A DNA stretch of 64,000 nt from the NCBI GenBank assembly GCA_029931535.1, contig JAQPZY010001500.1, forward strand, positions 1,054,001-1,118,000, in the 5' to 3' direction. Position 1 is the stretch's first letter. Every line of letters starts with the position of its first letter. The DNA comes from Margaritifera margaritifera. Taxonomy: Eukaryota; Mollusca; Bivalvia; Unionida; Margaritiferidae. Both the position numbers and the translations under genes were made by a program. The notes under the pieces were generated by a model that had not been told where the DNA came from, ran no database searches, and saw only the letters and a program-made list of their open reading frames with translations. This document shows positions 25,374 to 37,221 of this stretch, one piece after another.

Positions 25374-26109
25374 TAGGGGTTTGTCTCTTGTGATATAGGG
25401 GTTTTGTCTCTTGTGATATAGGGGTTTTGTCTCTTGTGATATAGGGGGTTTGTCTCTTGTGATATAGGGGTTTTGTCTCTTGTGATATAGGGGTTTTGTC
25501 TTTTTTGATTTAGGGGGTTTGTCTCTTGTGATATAGGGGTTTTGTCTCTTGTGATATAGGGGTTTTGTCTTTTGTGATATAGGGGTTTTGTCTCTTGTGA
25601 TATAGGGGTTTTGTCTCTTGTGATATAAGGGGTTTGTCTCTTGTGATATAGGGGTTTTGTCTCTTGTGATATAGGGGTTTTGTCTCTTGTGATATAGGGG
25701 GTTTGTCTCTTGTGATATAGGGGTTTTATCTCTTGTGATATAGGGGTTTTGTCTTTTGTGATATAGGGGTTTTGTCTCTTGTGATATAGGGGTTTTGTCT
25801 TTTGTGATATAAGGGGTTTGTCTCTTGTGATATAGGGGTTTTGTCTCTTGTGATATAGGGGTTTTGTCTCTTGTGATATAGGGGGTTTGTCTCTTGTGAT
25901 ATAGGGATTTTGTCTCTTGTGATATAGGGGGTTTGTCTCTTGTGAGATAGGGGGTTTGCCTCTTGTGATATGGGGGTCTGTCTCTTGTGATATAGGGGGT
26001 TTGTCTCTTGTGATATAGGAGTTTTGTCTCTTGTGATATAAGGGGTTTGTTTTTGTGAGATAGAGGGTTTGTCTCTTGTGATATAGGGGTTTTGTCTCTT
26101 GTGATATAG
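25374..26109 (-). repeat. 23-bp minisatellite, 32 units, open in all minus frames
   Basis: AGGGGTTTTGTCTCTTGTGAT is the typical core; 736 bases correspond to 32 units of 23 with few changes (GGGGG versus GGGGT, TTTTG versus CTCTTG). On the minus strand the unit has no stop in any frame. Because 23 is not a multiple of three, the frame cycles through all three phases every 69 bases and yields a 270-codon ORF with a 23-residue period (ISQETKPLYHKRQ and so on). Nothing indicates that it is translated. Confidence 0.95.
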
Positions 26110-26657
26110 TTGTTGGGCCAAGCCCGTCAATTAATAGTTTAGTCATATGAATCCTTACTTAAAACTTCTGTTCTCTTTTCCTTTGCATGAAAAGTATAAA
26201 TACCGCCAGCTGTCTGGAGTGAGTGATTGCACAGTATTAAATAATACAAGTAATTATGTGGGAGCAAAAAGCAAGGTCTTCCAAAGTGGACTAAAATGTA
26301 GAGAATATATAGTAACCTTGAGCTTACATAACTTCAAACAGTATTAATTGGACTTAACTCAAATTTTGAAGTTAATGTGTTTTAAATAAAAGAAACAAGT
26401 CTAAACAATTTTACAAATGTTGTGCCAATGCAAGAGAGGAACTTAGTGCAAATAGCGGAACTACTAATCAGTGACTACTGATGCTATTTTTCCCTCACTG
26501 ATTTATTCATTTTTAATATCCTTATTTGCGAAAGTTGATTTCTATGAAGGCGAGGTTTCGAGGTTTTATAAACTTTCAAGACAAGACGATAAATTAGTAA
26601 ATTTGAAACGATGAGCAGGATTACATAAAGCGCAGGGTTTCCTGAAAATCCATCAGG

Positions 26658-26661
<4 letters not shown>
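26110..26661. other. No feature seen
   Basis: Short spacer between the minisatellite and a TA tract; no coding exon supported. Confidence 0.4.
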
Positions 26662-26754
<93 letters not shown>

Positions 26755-26757
26755 TTA
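26662..26757. repeat. (TA)n microsatellite
   Basis: About 42 TA units, then two TTTA interruptions. Confidence 0.98.
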
Positions 26758-26815
26758 TGAAACGTATTGTCCCTGTAACAGAGTACACACACATATACAT
26801 ACACACACATACATT

Positions 26816-26869
<54 letters not shown>
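26816..26869. repeat. Compound (TA)n-(GT)n microsatellite
   Basis: Eight TA units then about 18 GT units. Confidence 0.96.
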
Positions 26870-26923
26870 GTCTCAGAATTTGCCGTTATAATTGTAGTTT
26901 GAATAGAAAATTTAGATTTTACT

Positions 26924-27247
26924 GTGCAACAGAACTGTGACTTTAATTTTGCTGTTGTTTGGACCCATTTTGGAGATGGAAAGTTTGAAGACTATTTAGT
27001 ACTTTTTCATAGGACAAAGGGCCTTCAACATGGAAAGGAAGTTACATTCAATCATACATTCAAACATTACTACCATCTCGAAAACACTTTTCTAGGGACA
27101 AGCACTCATACTCATTTAAAAGTCTTGTTGTCTGGTTATTCTCGATGGACTGTTGAGCCAAATGTTCGTCTCCCACAGAATCGAGATGTATTAAAATGTA
27201 CAGTTTTCATATTATGTACAACAAAATATATAAATTATATAAGATAA
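26924..27247 (+). other. Unidentified 107-codon ORF
   Basis: A complex-composition frame starting MQQNCDFNFAVVWTHFGDGK, with several His and aromatic residues and no simple repeat. I do not recognise a family. It lies beside a LINE fragment of opposite orientation and has no obvious splice sites. It may be a transposon remnant or chance. Confidence 0.2.
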
Positions 27248-27289
27248 GTATTATTACAGACCAGAGGCCCAAAACAATATGGCAAGTTC

Positions 27290-28020
27290 TTGAAAATCTA
27301 TAAAACTATATTTGGGGTTAAAGAGAATGATTTACATTTGTGTTTAAAAGCAGCAAGGGTTGTATGATTTTCCATATTAAAACATTACTGTTTGTACAAC
27401 TCTCTGAAACATTTCAATCTTGTGTTTTGGGCAACTTGATTGATTTTTAGTACAAGAGCGCGCGATTTTTCGATGAACTTCTAAAACTGGATTACAATTA
27501 TTCCGATAATCTGGTGCCAGGTTGTCTTGAACTTTGTACACGAGGATTGCTTCGTTGTATTTTACTCTGTCTTTAAAAGGTAAACATCTGAGTTTTTCAA
27601 ATAAAGTTTCGCTGGCTGTTTAATAGTTTTCATCCAAAAGAGTTCTATCTACATTTATTGCAGACATTCAATGCGTTTTAAAAGATAGAATGAACAATGT
27701 TCCCAAATATTGGAACCATAATAAAAATTAGGTAGTATGAAACCCTTGTAAAAGTAATTCTTGATTTTGGTGTTAACAAATGCTTACTTCTTTTCAAATG
27801 AAATAACTTGCAGGAAATTTTGCTACATACAGAGTTGCTGTTTTTATTCCATGATATAGTGTCGTCAACTGTGACTCCAAAACGTTTTTCATGAGAGACT
27901 TGTTCAAGCTTGTCATCTCTGCAGCTTACAGAAAGATCTTATTGCACTCTCCAATGCAGACTTAATGGATAGTGTCTGTACCTGTAACAAAGAAAAGTTA
28001 ATCTACGTTTTTTTATTGGT
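27290..28020 (-). mobile_element. 3' fragment of a decayed LINE
   Basis: The minus strand translates, over frameshifts, to a LINE RT thumb/C-terminus: GIKTATLYVAKFPAS at 27780-27850, LFEKLRCLPFKDRVKYNEAI then LVYKVQDNLAPDY at 27510-27605, and then a short R-rich segment. This is the usual order seen after the RT box E in CR1/Jockey/RTE-like LINEs. The 5' part, including the catalytic boxes, is missing. Confidence 0.7.
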
Positions 28021-28453
28021 TTTTTTTTAATTTTTTTGTTCATATGATTATCTGTCATAATTCTTTCTGTGAACGCTGTGGATGAATTCATCAAGACTGT
28101 ATTAGCATACCATTGCTTCAGAGACTTCTTTCAAATACAATTAATTGCTTCTTCCAACTAGTAGATACTAAGTGATAACTTCACAAACCCTTGAATGTTT
28201 GGGACCTTGCATTAGAAATTGTATCCTAACAGATCTATAAAAAATTGATTTATTTGTACATGTCTCGTCTCATAGTAACATACACGCACATACGTACGCA
28301 CACAAACCAAGAAACGTTTTTAGAAGCAGAACTAAGTCGAAAAACTGCTACGAATTTTGAAGAGATGAATGATAAGGGAAAAAACTCTTACCAGCTTGTT
28401 TGCATGATGGTGCACACTTGTCCTGGCTTTATGGATATAGATATCGCAAGTCT

Positions 28454-28506
<53 letters not shown>
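28454..28506. repeat. (AAT)n microsatellite
   Basis: About 17 AAT units. The minus strand reads as poly-Leu. Confidence 0.97.
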
Positions 28507-29166
<660 letters not shown>

Positions 29167-29212
29167 ATTTATTAATTTATTGTTGATCACTGAAGTTTAA
29201 TTCGGTTATATT

Positions 29213-29378
29213 CAGTGGCGTACTAAGGGTAAATGGCGCCCGGGGCGACGATGATGGCCCAAAGGGCCAGAATACGAGGTCTAAATTTTTATCAGCTTTT
29301 TTTTCGCCTCAAGACCTCTGGCGCCCGGGGCAACCGTCCCGTCCGCCCCCCCCCCCCCTCCCCATTAGTACGCTACAG
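29213..29378. mobile_element. hAT-like non-autonomous element with perfect 8-bp TSD
   Basis: The 166-bp element begins CAGTGGCGTACTAAGGG and ends CCATTAGTACGCTACAG, an inverted pair with two mismatches in the first 15 bases. GTTATATT is present directly outside both ends (29205-29212 and 29379-29386). Inside, GGCGCCCGGGGC occurs in both halves, and a C14-like run precedes the right end. No ORF is present, so it depended on a transposase elsewhere. Confidence 0.88.
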
Positions 29379-29471
29379 GTTATATTTGAATTGTTTATGA
29401 TAAATAAATAATGACACAACATGTATCATGACAAATGCAGGACTATGAGGGATGTATGGCTCATGCTTACT

Positions 29472-29595
29472 GTTTATATGTGGCTACTGAGGAAGGTGTG
29501 CCTCTAGCTTGGTATGTATATTTGGCTACAGACTAAGGTACGCCTCTTGCTTGGTATGTATATCTGGTTACTGAGGGAGGTGTGCCTCTTACTTG

Positions 29596-29666
<71 letters not shown>

Positions 29667-31184
29667 AAGGGAGAGAGGTGTGCATCTTGCTTTGCTTGGT
29701 ATGTATATGTGGCTATTGAGTGAGTTGTGCTTCTTGCTTGGTATGTATATGTATCTACTGAGGGAGGTGTCCCTCTTGCTTGATTGTATATTTTGCAACT
29801 GAGGGAGGTGTGCATCTTGATTGGTATGTATATTTGGCTACTGAGGGAGTTGTGCATCTTGCTTGGTATGCATATTTGGCTACTGAGGGAGGTGTGCATC
29901 TTGCTTGGTATGCATATTTGGCTACTGAGAGAGGTGTGCATCTTGATTGGTATGTATATCAGGCTACTGAGGGAGGTGTGCATCTTGCTTGGTATGTATA
30001 TTTGGCTACTGAGGGAGTTGTGCATCCTGCTTGGTATGTATATTTGGATACTGATTGAGGTGTGCATCTTGATTGGTATGTATATGTGGCTACTGAGGGA
30101 GGTGTGCATCTTGCTTGGTATGTATATTTGGCTACTGAGGGAGGTGTGCATCTTGATTGGTATGTATATCAGGCTACTGAGGGAGGTGTGCATGTTGATT
30201 GGTGTGTATATGTGGCTACTGAGGAAGGTGTGCATCTTGCTTGGTATGTAGATGAGACTACTGAGGGAGGTGTCCCTCTTGCTTGATTGTATATTTTGCA
30301 ACTGAGGGAGGTGTGCATCTTGCTTGGTATGTATATTTGGATACTGATTGAGGTGTGCATCTTGATTGGTATGTATATTTGGCTACTGAGGGAGGTGTGC
30401 ATCATGCTTGGTATGTATATGTGGCTACTGAGGGAGGTGTGCATCTTGCTTGGTATGTATATTTGGCTACTGAGGGAGGTGTGCATCTTGATTGGTATGT
30501 ATATTTGGCTACTGAGGGAGTTGTGCATCTTGCTTGGTATGCATATTTGGCTACTGAGGGAGGTGTGCATCTTGCTTGGTATGCATATTTGGCTACTGAG
30601 GGAGGTGTGCATCTTGATTGGTATGTATATCAGGCTACTGAGGGAGGTGTGCATCTTGCTTGGTATGTATATTTGGCTACTGAGGGAGGTGTGCATCTTG
30701 CTTGGTATGTATATCAGGCTACTGAGGGAGGTGTGCATCTTGCTTGGTATGTATATTTAGCTACTGAGGGAGTTGTGCATCTTGCTTGGTATGTATATTT
30801 GGCTACTGAGGGAGGTGTGCATCTTGCTTGGTATGTATATCAGGCTACTGAGGGAGGTGTGCATCTTGATTGGTATGTATATCAGGCTACTGAGGGAGGT
30901 GTGCATCTTGCTTGGTATGTATATTTGGCTACTGAGGGATCTGTGCATCTTGCTTGGTATGTATATTTGGCTACTGAGGGAGTTGTGCATCTTGCTTGGT
31001 ATGTATATTTGGCTACTGAGGGAGGTGTGCATCTTGCTTGGTATGTATATCAGGCTACTGAGGGAGGTGTGCATCTTGATTGGTATGTATATGTGGCTAC
31101 TGAGGGAGGTGTGCATCTTGCTTGGTATGTATATTTGGCTACTGAGGGAGTTGTGCATCTTGCTTGGTATGCATATTTGGCTAC
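29472..31184. repeat. 42-bp minisatellite, about 40 units, with higher-order structure
   Basis: The core GGTATGTATATTTGGCTACT followed by GAGGGAGGTGTGCATCTTGC repeats about 40 times. Common variants swap TTGGCT for CAGGCT or GTGGCT and CTTGCTT for CTTGATT. A (TA)n tract at 29597-29659 interrupts it. As 42 is divisible by three and the unit has few stops, two frames on each strand remain open for up to 352 codons (WYVYLATEGGVHLA, MYIWLLREVCILLG, IYIPSKMHTSLSSQ). These are structural by-products, not genes. A 41-bp variant unit (ATTGTATATTTTGCAACTG) occurs twice, 503 bases apart. Confidence 0.95.
29597..29659. repeat. (GT)n-(TA)n tract inside the 42-bp array
   Basis: A few GT units and about 27 TA units replace the GTATGTATAT part of one minisatellite unit, suggesting local expansion of that segment. 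Confidence 0.95.
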
Positions 31185-32573
31185 ATTATTACATACAGGT
31201 TTAATCTTCAAACAAACATTGCCTTCATCTAATCGTAGTTTTGATGCTGTAATATGCATTGGAATCTTTACTCAGTGGACTTGTGTTACAATTATATCTC
31301 AAAACTGCTGGGATTTTTTATTCATTTTATTTTTTTGTTTGACATTTGTTTACATCCTTTCTTTTATTTGCACGTCAGGTCCAACTTCGCTGGTTCTTGC
31401 GTCCTTTACGTAAATGTATAATGAGCTAACTGGACACTGTCTGATCACATTAAATAAGAAATGACCTCCTCCTACCAACTGCTTCGGAAGATCAAGTTTG
31501 GGGAACATCTAGAGGACGGTAAGTGTACAAATTAGTTACAAATATATTTCATTTGCCACCAGAACCAATATTTTAGATTTAAGTCCCTTATTCTCAGAAA
31601 ATCTTTTCTCGGTAAAGAAGAACTTTCTTGTGGTGACATAGTAGAGTTCCATAAAAGAAAAAAAGGATGGTCTTGCTGCCATCTTGGTGTTCGATAGCGA
31701 TATATAAGTTATTGACACCAGCAATCAATCAATTGATAGTGTTACTGTAGAGTGATAAATATTATTCATTTTTAATTTTTAAACCTTATTAATTGTCTAT
31801 CATCCTTTGCAGTGATCAATGTCGTTATTCTAATTATAGCCCTGAAAGTTTTATACGCTTTCATGCTTTCTACCGTCAGTATCTGTTTCGTCAATGCAAT
31901 AAATGTAAAGCTATGTTTCTTGCAGCTTGCGTTATTTTTTAGACAATTTGGTTTCAATGTATTGTTTGTACGGCATATCAATAAGGACAGAGGGTTTAGT
32001 TCTTTGAAGTCACGTTCAAGGTGGTCGTGTGTGTTTAAACATCTGACAGCACTCAGTGGGAAGACCAAATATTTGAAAAACATTCGTTTTTCTTGATCTT
32101 GATATTTATTGAAATAATGAAGAAAAAAAGAAGAAGAAAAAATGCTCAGGTGCTGTTCCCTTGAATATGTCTTCAAACGATTCATTTGTAACGGAAAGCT
32201 ATGATTCACTCTGGTGAGAAAACCATGTTTTGATCTTTCTTTTTTTCCCCAAAAAACATGTATGAAATGAGAAGAAAAAATGTACTCTTAGCTCACAGTG
32301 GTAATTGCTATCAGTGTATATCGATTATCATAAGAAAGTCTATAAACATTAAAAAAGAATGTCATGAAACAAAACTTGCTGCCAGAATTTCATTTTGGAC
32401 ACAAGCAGACAAAGAAAAGCCCTCACTTACAGCACTTCAGTGGATACATATGGATCGGAAATGCAAGGTCATTATCAATGTTATTGTGGGGGTTTTGTTT
32501 AACATCAACAATATCGTTAGAGTATCTCACCCTTTCATCGCTTTCATCGTCGTTGCCAATATCGTCGTCGTCA
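31185..32573. other. No firm feature
   Basis: Contains opposed frames of 145 codons (minus, 31772-32209) and 94-112 codons (plus). Neither resembles a known family nor has clear splice context. Confidence 0.35.
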
Positions 32574-33002
32574 TTTCTCGTCGAATATCGGTATAAATGA
32601 TAAAACTGTCATGTTTATGTATACGATATATAAAATATATCATCATCATCAGCAGCAGCAGCAGCATCACATCATTACATCATCATCATCATCATTATTT
32701 CTCGTCGAATATGGACATAAATTATAGAACTGTCTTTTAAATGTATACGATAAATAAAATGTCATCATTATCATCATTATCACCATAATCATCATTATTA
32801 TCACCACTATTATCATTTCTCGTCGAATATGGACATAAATTCTTGAACTGTCATTTTGATGTATACGAGATATAAAATATGTCGTAATCATCAGCACCAT
32901 TATCATCATCATTATCATCACCACCACCACCACCATCATCATTTTTCTCGTCGAATATGGACATAAATTATAGAACTGTTATTTTGATGTATACGATATA
33001 AT
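32574..33002. repeat. About 120-bp composite tandem repeat, 4 units
   Basis: TTTCTCGTCGAATATGGACA starts units at about 32574, 32698, 32816 and 32943. Each continues with TAAAACTGTC-type sequence, then GTATACGATA, and ends in a variable ATC/AGC/ACC trinucleotide tract. The trinucleotide part differs in length and composition between units. Confidence 0.92.
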
Positions 33003-33030
33003 TTGTATTATGTCTTGGCTACTACACAAT

Positions 33031-33136
33031 CGGTTGGTTGGTTGACTGGTTGGTTTTAACACATTATTGCCTATATCATACAGGGGAAATCGGAGCTAAG
33101 TGCCTATCCCAAGTACATACCGAGGCAGCCGACCTG
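33031..33136 (-). mobile_element. SINE family B, 5'-truncated copy
   Basis: Read on the minus strand, it shares with the SINE at 62321-62491 the core GGCTGCCTC.GTATG.ACTTG, GGATAGGCACTTAGCTC and TATGATATAG, and ends AAAACCAACC followed by AACC repeats. The tRNA-like head is absent, so the copy is truncated after the body. Confidence 0.75.
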
Positions 33137-33689
33137 TAATATTAAAGACAGATCTCACTTGAAACGCGGGTTGATCGCTGCATGATTTATTATACCTTTT
33201 GTTTGTCAGTGAGACTGAAGTAAGTAAATACAGTCTTTAAAGTTGTTTCAAAAGAACCTTTCCGACGGTTATCTTGAGGTCTACGTACAGTGAACTAAGA
33301 AGTTCTCCTTAATTGTTGTCTGTTCGAAACTAATTAGATAATTATTTACAAGGCTTCTGGTATTCAACGATAAATCGGTTTATAAGTTTTCCCTATCAGA
33401 GTTGCACAAGTGATAAATGCAGCATGCATAACGTTCACAACCGCGGTTGGGAAGTTCTGTTTACCAAACAGTCAGTGTCTGTCATATATGTCACTGGACT
33501 GAAAGCCGAGAAAAAAAAATATTAATTTAATTTTTTTTTTTTAATTAAAAAAAGTCACATATTAACTATATTGCTTTTGTAGCAAAAGTGACTCTACTTG
33601 CGATGCACACATGCGCAGCGGGTATGTCACATACTGTAACTTACGATATATCCCCTATTCTGGCGTAAGAAAACGGACAAAAGTACCTG
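33137..33689. other. No feature seen
   Basis: AT-rich spacer with a T/A-rich inverted stretch at 33518-33555. Confidence 0.4.
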
Positions 33690-34015
33690 TACCGTTGCAA
33701 CAATTTTGTCGACACAACAGCAATTGTTGACGTTGCAACGATATTTTAAAAAAAAACTGGTATTGTTGCATCGGTATTTACAAACGTATCAACGGTATTC
33801 ATATACTGGTATTATGGTATTTAAAAAATACCGTCGCACCGATATTTTAATATGGTTGAAACGCTAGGTAGATACCGTTGCAACGACACCAGTGTTAACA
33901 ATACCGTTGCAACGGTACAATTTCTTGTTGACACGGCAAAATTACCGTTGTTACTAACAAAATTAGGAGTTGCAACGATATTTGGATACCGCTGCAACGG
34001 TACCAGTAGTTTTTA
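33690..34015. repeat. Cluster of CCGTTGCAACGG-type palindromes
   Basis: Within 325 bases, the near-palindrome TACCGTTGCAACGGTA or its half-sites occurs about eight times: around 33692, 33728, 33765, 33790, 33828, 33872, 33901, 33968 and 33992. The best copy is ATACCGTTGCAACGGTAC at 33900. Spacing is irregular, so this is not a simple tandem array. Confidence 0.75.
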
Positions 34016-34548
34016 CACCATACTCTTTTATAGACAAAATACATAAGGTATTAGTGTGAGTTTTTAAGTTATACTTTCAAATACCTTTTCCCACAAGTGC
34101 ATTCGTTATTATCGATTAATGTACATTGCTTATATCTAGTAGAACAATATTAACACATCAAGGACAAGCCATATATTTCGGTAAAATATTTCTGAACAAA
34201 AAAAATATAAAAAAATAACGAATGTCTCATATATCGTTAGTACAAGGTATCTTCAAAAGCATGAAGCTGACAAATGTTCAATACTTTTGCTCCTCCCCCT
34301 CACACCCCCACCCGCTTAAACCCGGAAAATATGTGGTTTCAAAGAATTATTGTTGAGATCAGCGTGTCCAAGCAGTATAGAGTTAATGTATTAAGTACAT
34401 TAACACTAAGCGTGGTAATCTTATTACAAATGGATCACCCTAAGATGTTAGCTCTCTTAAAGACACGAGTTTAAATGTGTACTGATAATGTAACTCAAGA
34501 ATACAATTAAGCCACATTTACCTATTTTACGATCGTCAGTTCATGGTT
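34016..34548. other. No feature seen
   Basis: No repeat or exon recognised. Confidence 0.4.
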
Positions 34549-34797
34549 TTATGTGTTGTTTTATGGGTTTATAGCCATTTTTCAACACATCATAGGCTAT
34601 ACATAGCGGCCAGTATATTTGGTGGAGGAAGAACCCGAGAAAACCCCGGGAAGAACCACCGGCCCACGGGAAGCTACTGGCAAGCTTTCTCACATACCCA
34701 AGTTGGCCGAGCCGAGACTCGAACCACGAGGACAGAAGTGAGATGTCACTGATCTGTAAAGGCGAACGCCTTACACCACTCGGCCACGCGGGGCCCA
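34549..34797 (-). mobile_element. SINE family A, tRNA-derived, full-length copy
   Basis: On the minus strand it starts GGGCCCCGCGTGGCCGAGTG, a pol III A box (TGGCCGAGTGG, as in Leu/Ser tRNA), followed by the B box GGTTCGAGTC. Then come a conserved central body with GAAAGCTTGCCAGTAGCTTC, GGTTTTCTCGGGTTCTTCC, and a tail TGGCTATAAACCCATAAAAC. Two more copies lie at 52066 and 61035. It is a non-coding retroposon that relies on a LINE for mobility. Confidence 0.88.
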
Positions 34798-35052
34798 AAG
34801 TATCCGTCAGACTCTATCCACATACATGTAATTGACTCATTGTAAAGAATGGTTACAGGAACGTATTACAAAAGTTGCGCAATCATAATAGAAAATTGGC
34901 AGTGACCTAGTTTCGAATGGTATTTCATGACACCCAAAGAAACATCTATACGTTAATTTTCATAAGAGTAGAACATGTTGAAGAGCATTGGCTGCATAGA
35001 ATCAAACAATTATATTAATAACGCATGAAAAACAGGTCACAGTAACCTACTT

Positions 35053-35303
35053 TAATTAAATTATTTCGTTCGGAACTGTATGGACTTAATCTGTAGGCTT
35101 TATTTAAATTATTACGTTCGGAACTATATGGAGTTATTATGTATGCTTTATTTTAATTATTACGTTCTGAACTATATGGAGTTATTATGTATGCTTTATT
35201 CCAAAAAAAATATTACTTTCAGAGCTATATGGGCTTATTCTGTAGGCTTTATTAAAAGTATTACGTTCGGAACTATATGGACTTGTTCTGTACGCTTTAA
35301 CAA
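35053..35303. repeat. 48-bp tandem repeat, 5 units
   Basis: TTACGTTCGGAACTATATGG recurs at about 35068, 35116, 35164, 35217 and 35265; one interval is 53 because of an A-run insertion. The 94-codon forward frame over it is a repeat artefact. Confidence 0.92.
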
Positions 35304-37190
35304 AAAACGTTGCTATAAAAAGACAGCAAAATTAGCCTTAATGCAGTCATTTAGAATCAAATAATGTCACCTGTTTACACATAGGAACTGTAGAAAGAAA
35401 ACAAACGTGACATACATGCCAATTTTCTGCTTTCATGACAGAAACCAAAGGCGGCGGTGGGGAGAAACAAACAAAATTAACATTAACGACGACGAAAATA
35501 ACAAATAAAACTACAACCAAAGTAGCAGAGCGATAGTGCAGGAAAGTTAAATACAGACAAACAGATATTGTAGATAAGAAAAACAAGTGTTGAGAAAAGT
35601 GATATCTTTGTTGGATATTCTAGACTAACTTTCAATTGAAGGAGAAAATAAATATTGTGGTTGAGGTGATCGTGGTCATTTGCAAAATATATTCATAAAT
35701 TACTGCTTCGGATTGTAAAGGCAACATGACTCGATCCTCAGGGTCAACAACCATGATACTAATTTCAATTATTCTAAATAAAAATAAGTTATGATAGTAT
35801 CTCCACATTTTCAAATGTTCATCACATTTGTTTTCAGCGGTTAATTGATCGATTGATCGATTAATTGATTTACTTATTTGCGATCGTTTTCTACTGTATA
35901 GTTCTCTTTAGACTATCTGAAGTTGTTTCCCTGTGTGAAATAACAATATTTGCATCAATAGGGATGAACAATTTAGTTTCAAAACTACAGTGTGTATATA
36001 TGTACTTTATATGTGGTCAATAATGGGAATTGGTTAGAGAAAGTATATGTTAGCTTTACTGGGCTAAATGTGATTGTTAAAATGTAATCAATACCTCTAA
36101 TAGGCTATACATGTATGTGCTGCCTACATCAAATATATATATATAGTAGTTGGTTTTTTTTCATATCCCACACACGATCTAACGGTATCACTCTATATAA
36201 TATCTACCCTACCTAAAACACATTCACTCGACATTTCACCGGTATCGTGGTATTATCGACTGGGCTAGAGATAGATTCTGTGAGAGAGCTTCGTTGTTTA
36301 TTGGTATTTTGGGATTGTTATGGATTAGCATGTGTCATAAGCCAAGACAAGGATTATCCAAGTTTTACCGTCAAGAGTTCACGAACCTCAAACATGTATA
36401 TCACCCATGCCACATTTTTGGATTTAATGTGATAAAAGAATTAATGGATTGAACATTCACGTCAATCAGAAAAACTTAAATTGTCTAAAGGGATAACTTT
36501 TAGAGGGAGTGTATTGGAATAGACGTGGAATATTTTTTTTTTTCGTCACCATCAGTAATTTATGCGCAGCTATTTCATGAGATCAAAAGCTACAGCAAAA
36601 TCAGCAGTGAATGGTTGTTAAGGGCGAATACACCGCGGTTGAGATATATGTTAGTGAAGCTTTGTTCGGTTAATAGGCAATCAATTATTGCGCTATGAAT
36701 TAAACGGCATTTCTATGTATATATTATGCGGTTAATTGAAATACATATGCCCGTCGCTAATTGTCATTCATCTAGCTCTGACTAGGCATATACATACAAA
36801 TCAAATGTTCGTATATTCGAAGGCACTCTGTCAGCGGATTTGGCTAGATCCTACCTATTGGTGTTGGCGAAGAATGCTGATGTTGATATCTACCAGTTTC
36901 AGTTTGGAAAATTCCGGAATGGATTACAATTAAATTTCTATGATGTGGATATTATAATATATAGAAATTATTTGCGCAAAGTGTTTAAATGTATACTTTA
37001 CGTGTGTTTCGGTCCTTCGCGTGTCCTTCGAATATTTAAAAAGGAAAGAGAAAATTGCTTACTACTACCCTGTATTGTTATCCATGTCATACTTAACGTA
37101 CTGGAGGGCTGCTATATTTTAGTTCATCGGACAAGATTTCCATTCTTCTTATGAACGTATCTATGTATCAATCGATCGCATTTTCTGTAG
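35304..37190. other. Likely 5' flank or first intron of the gene at 37222; no firm feature
   Basis: AT-rich without recognisable repeats except a short TA run at 36135. Frames at 36247-36432 and 36840-37154 are unidentified. No promoter element can be named with confidence. Confidence 0.35.
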
Positions 37191-37221
37191 ATTTTTGTGA
37201 TTTCATTCCAAGGAATTAATC

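Noticed and set aside
25334..26146. 270-codon minus ORF as a repeat protein gene
   Set aside because: It arises because the 23-bp unit lacks stops in all minus frames; the flanks show no promoter or exon structure.
30355..31413. 352-codon ORF with WYVYLATEGGVHLA repeats
   Set aside because: It is the translation of the 42-bp minisatellite; overlapping open frames exist on both strands, with no start, splice or codon signal.
31772..32209. 145-codon minus ORF as a gene
   Set aside because: An equally open frame lies on the opposite strand, with no recognisable family or splice context.
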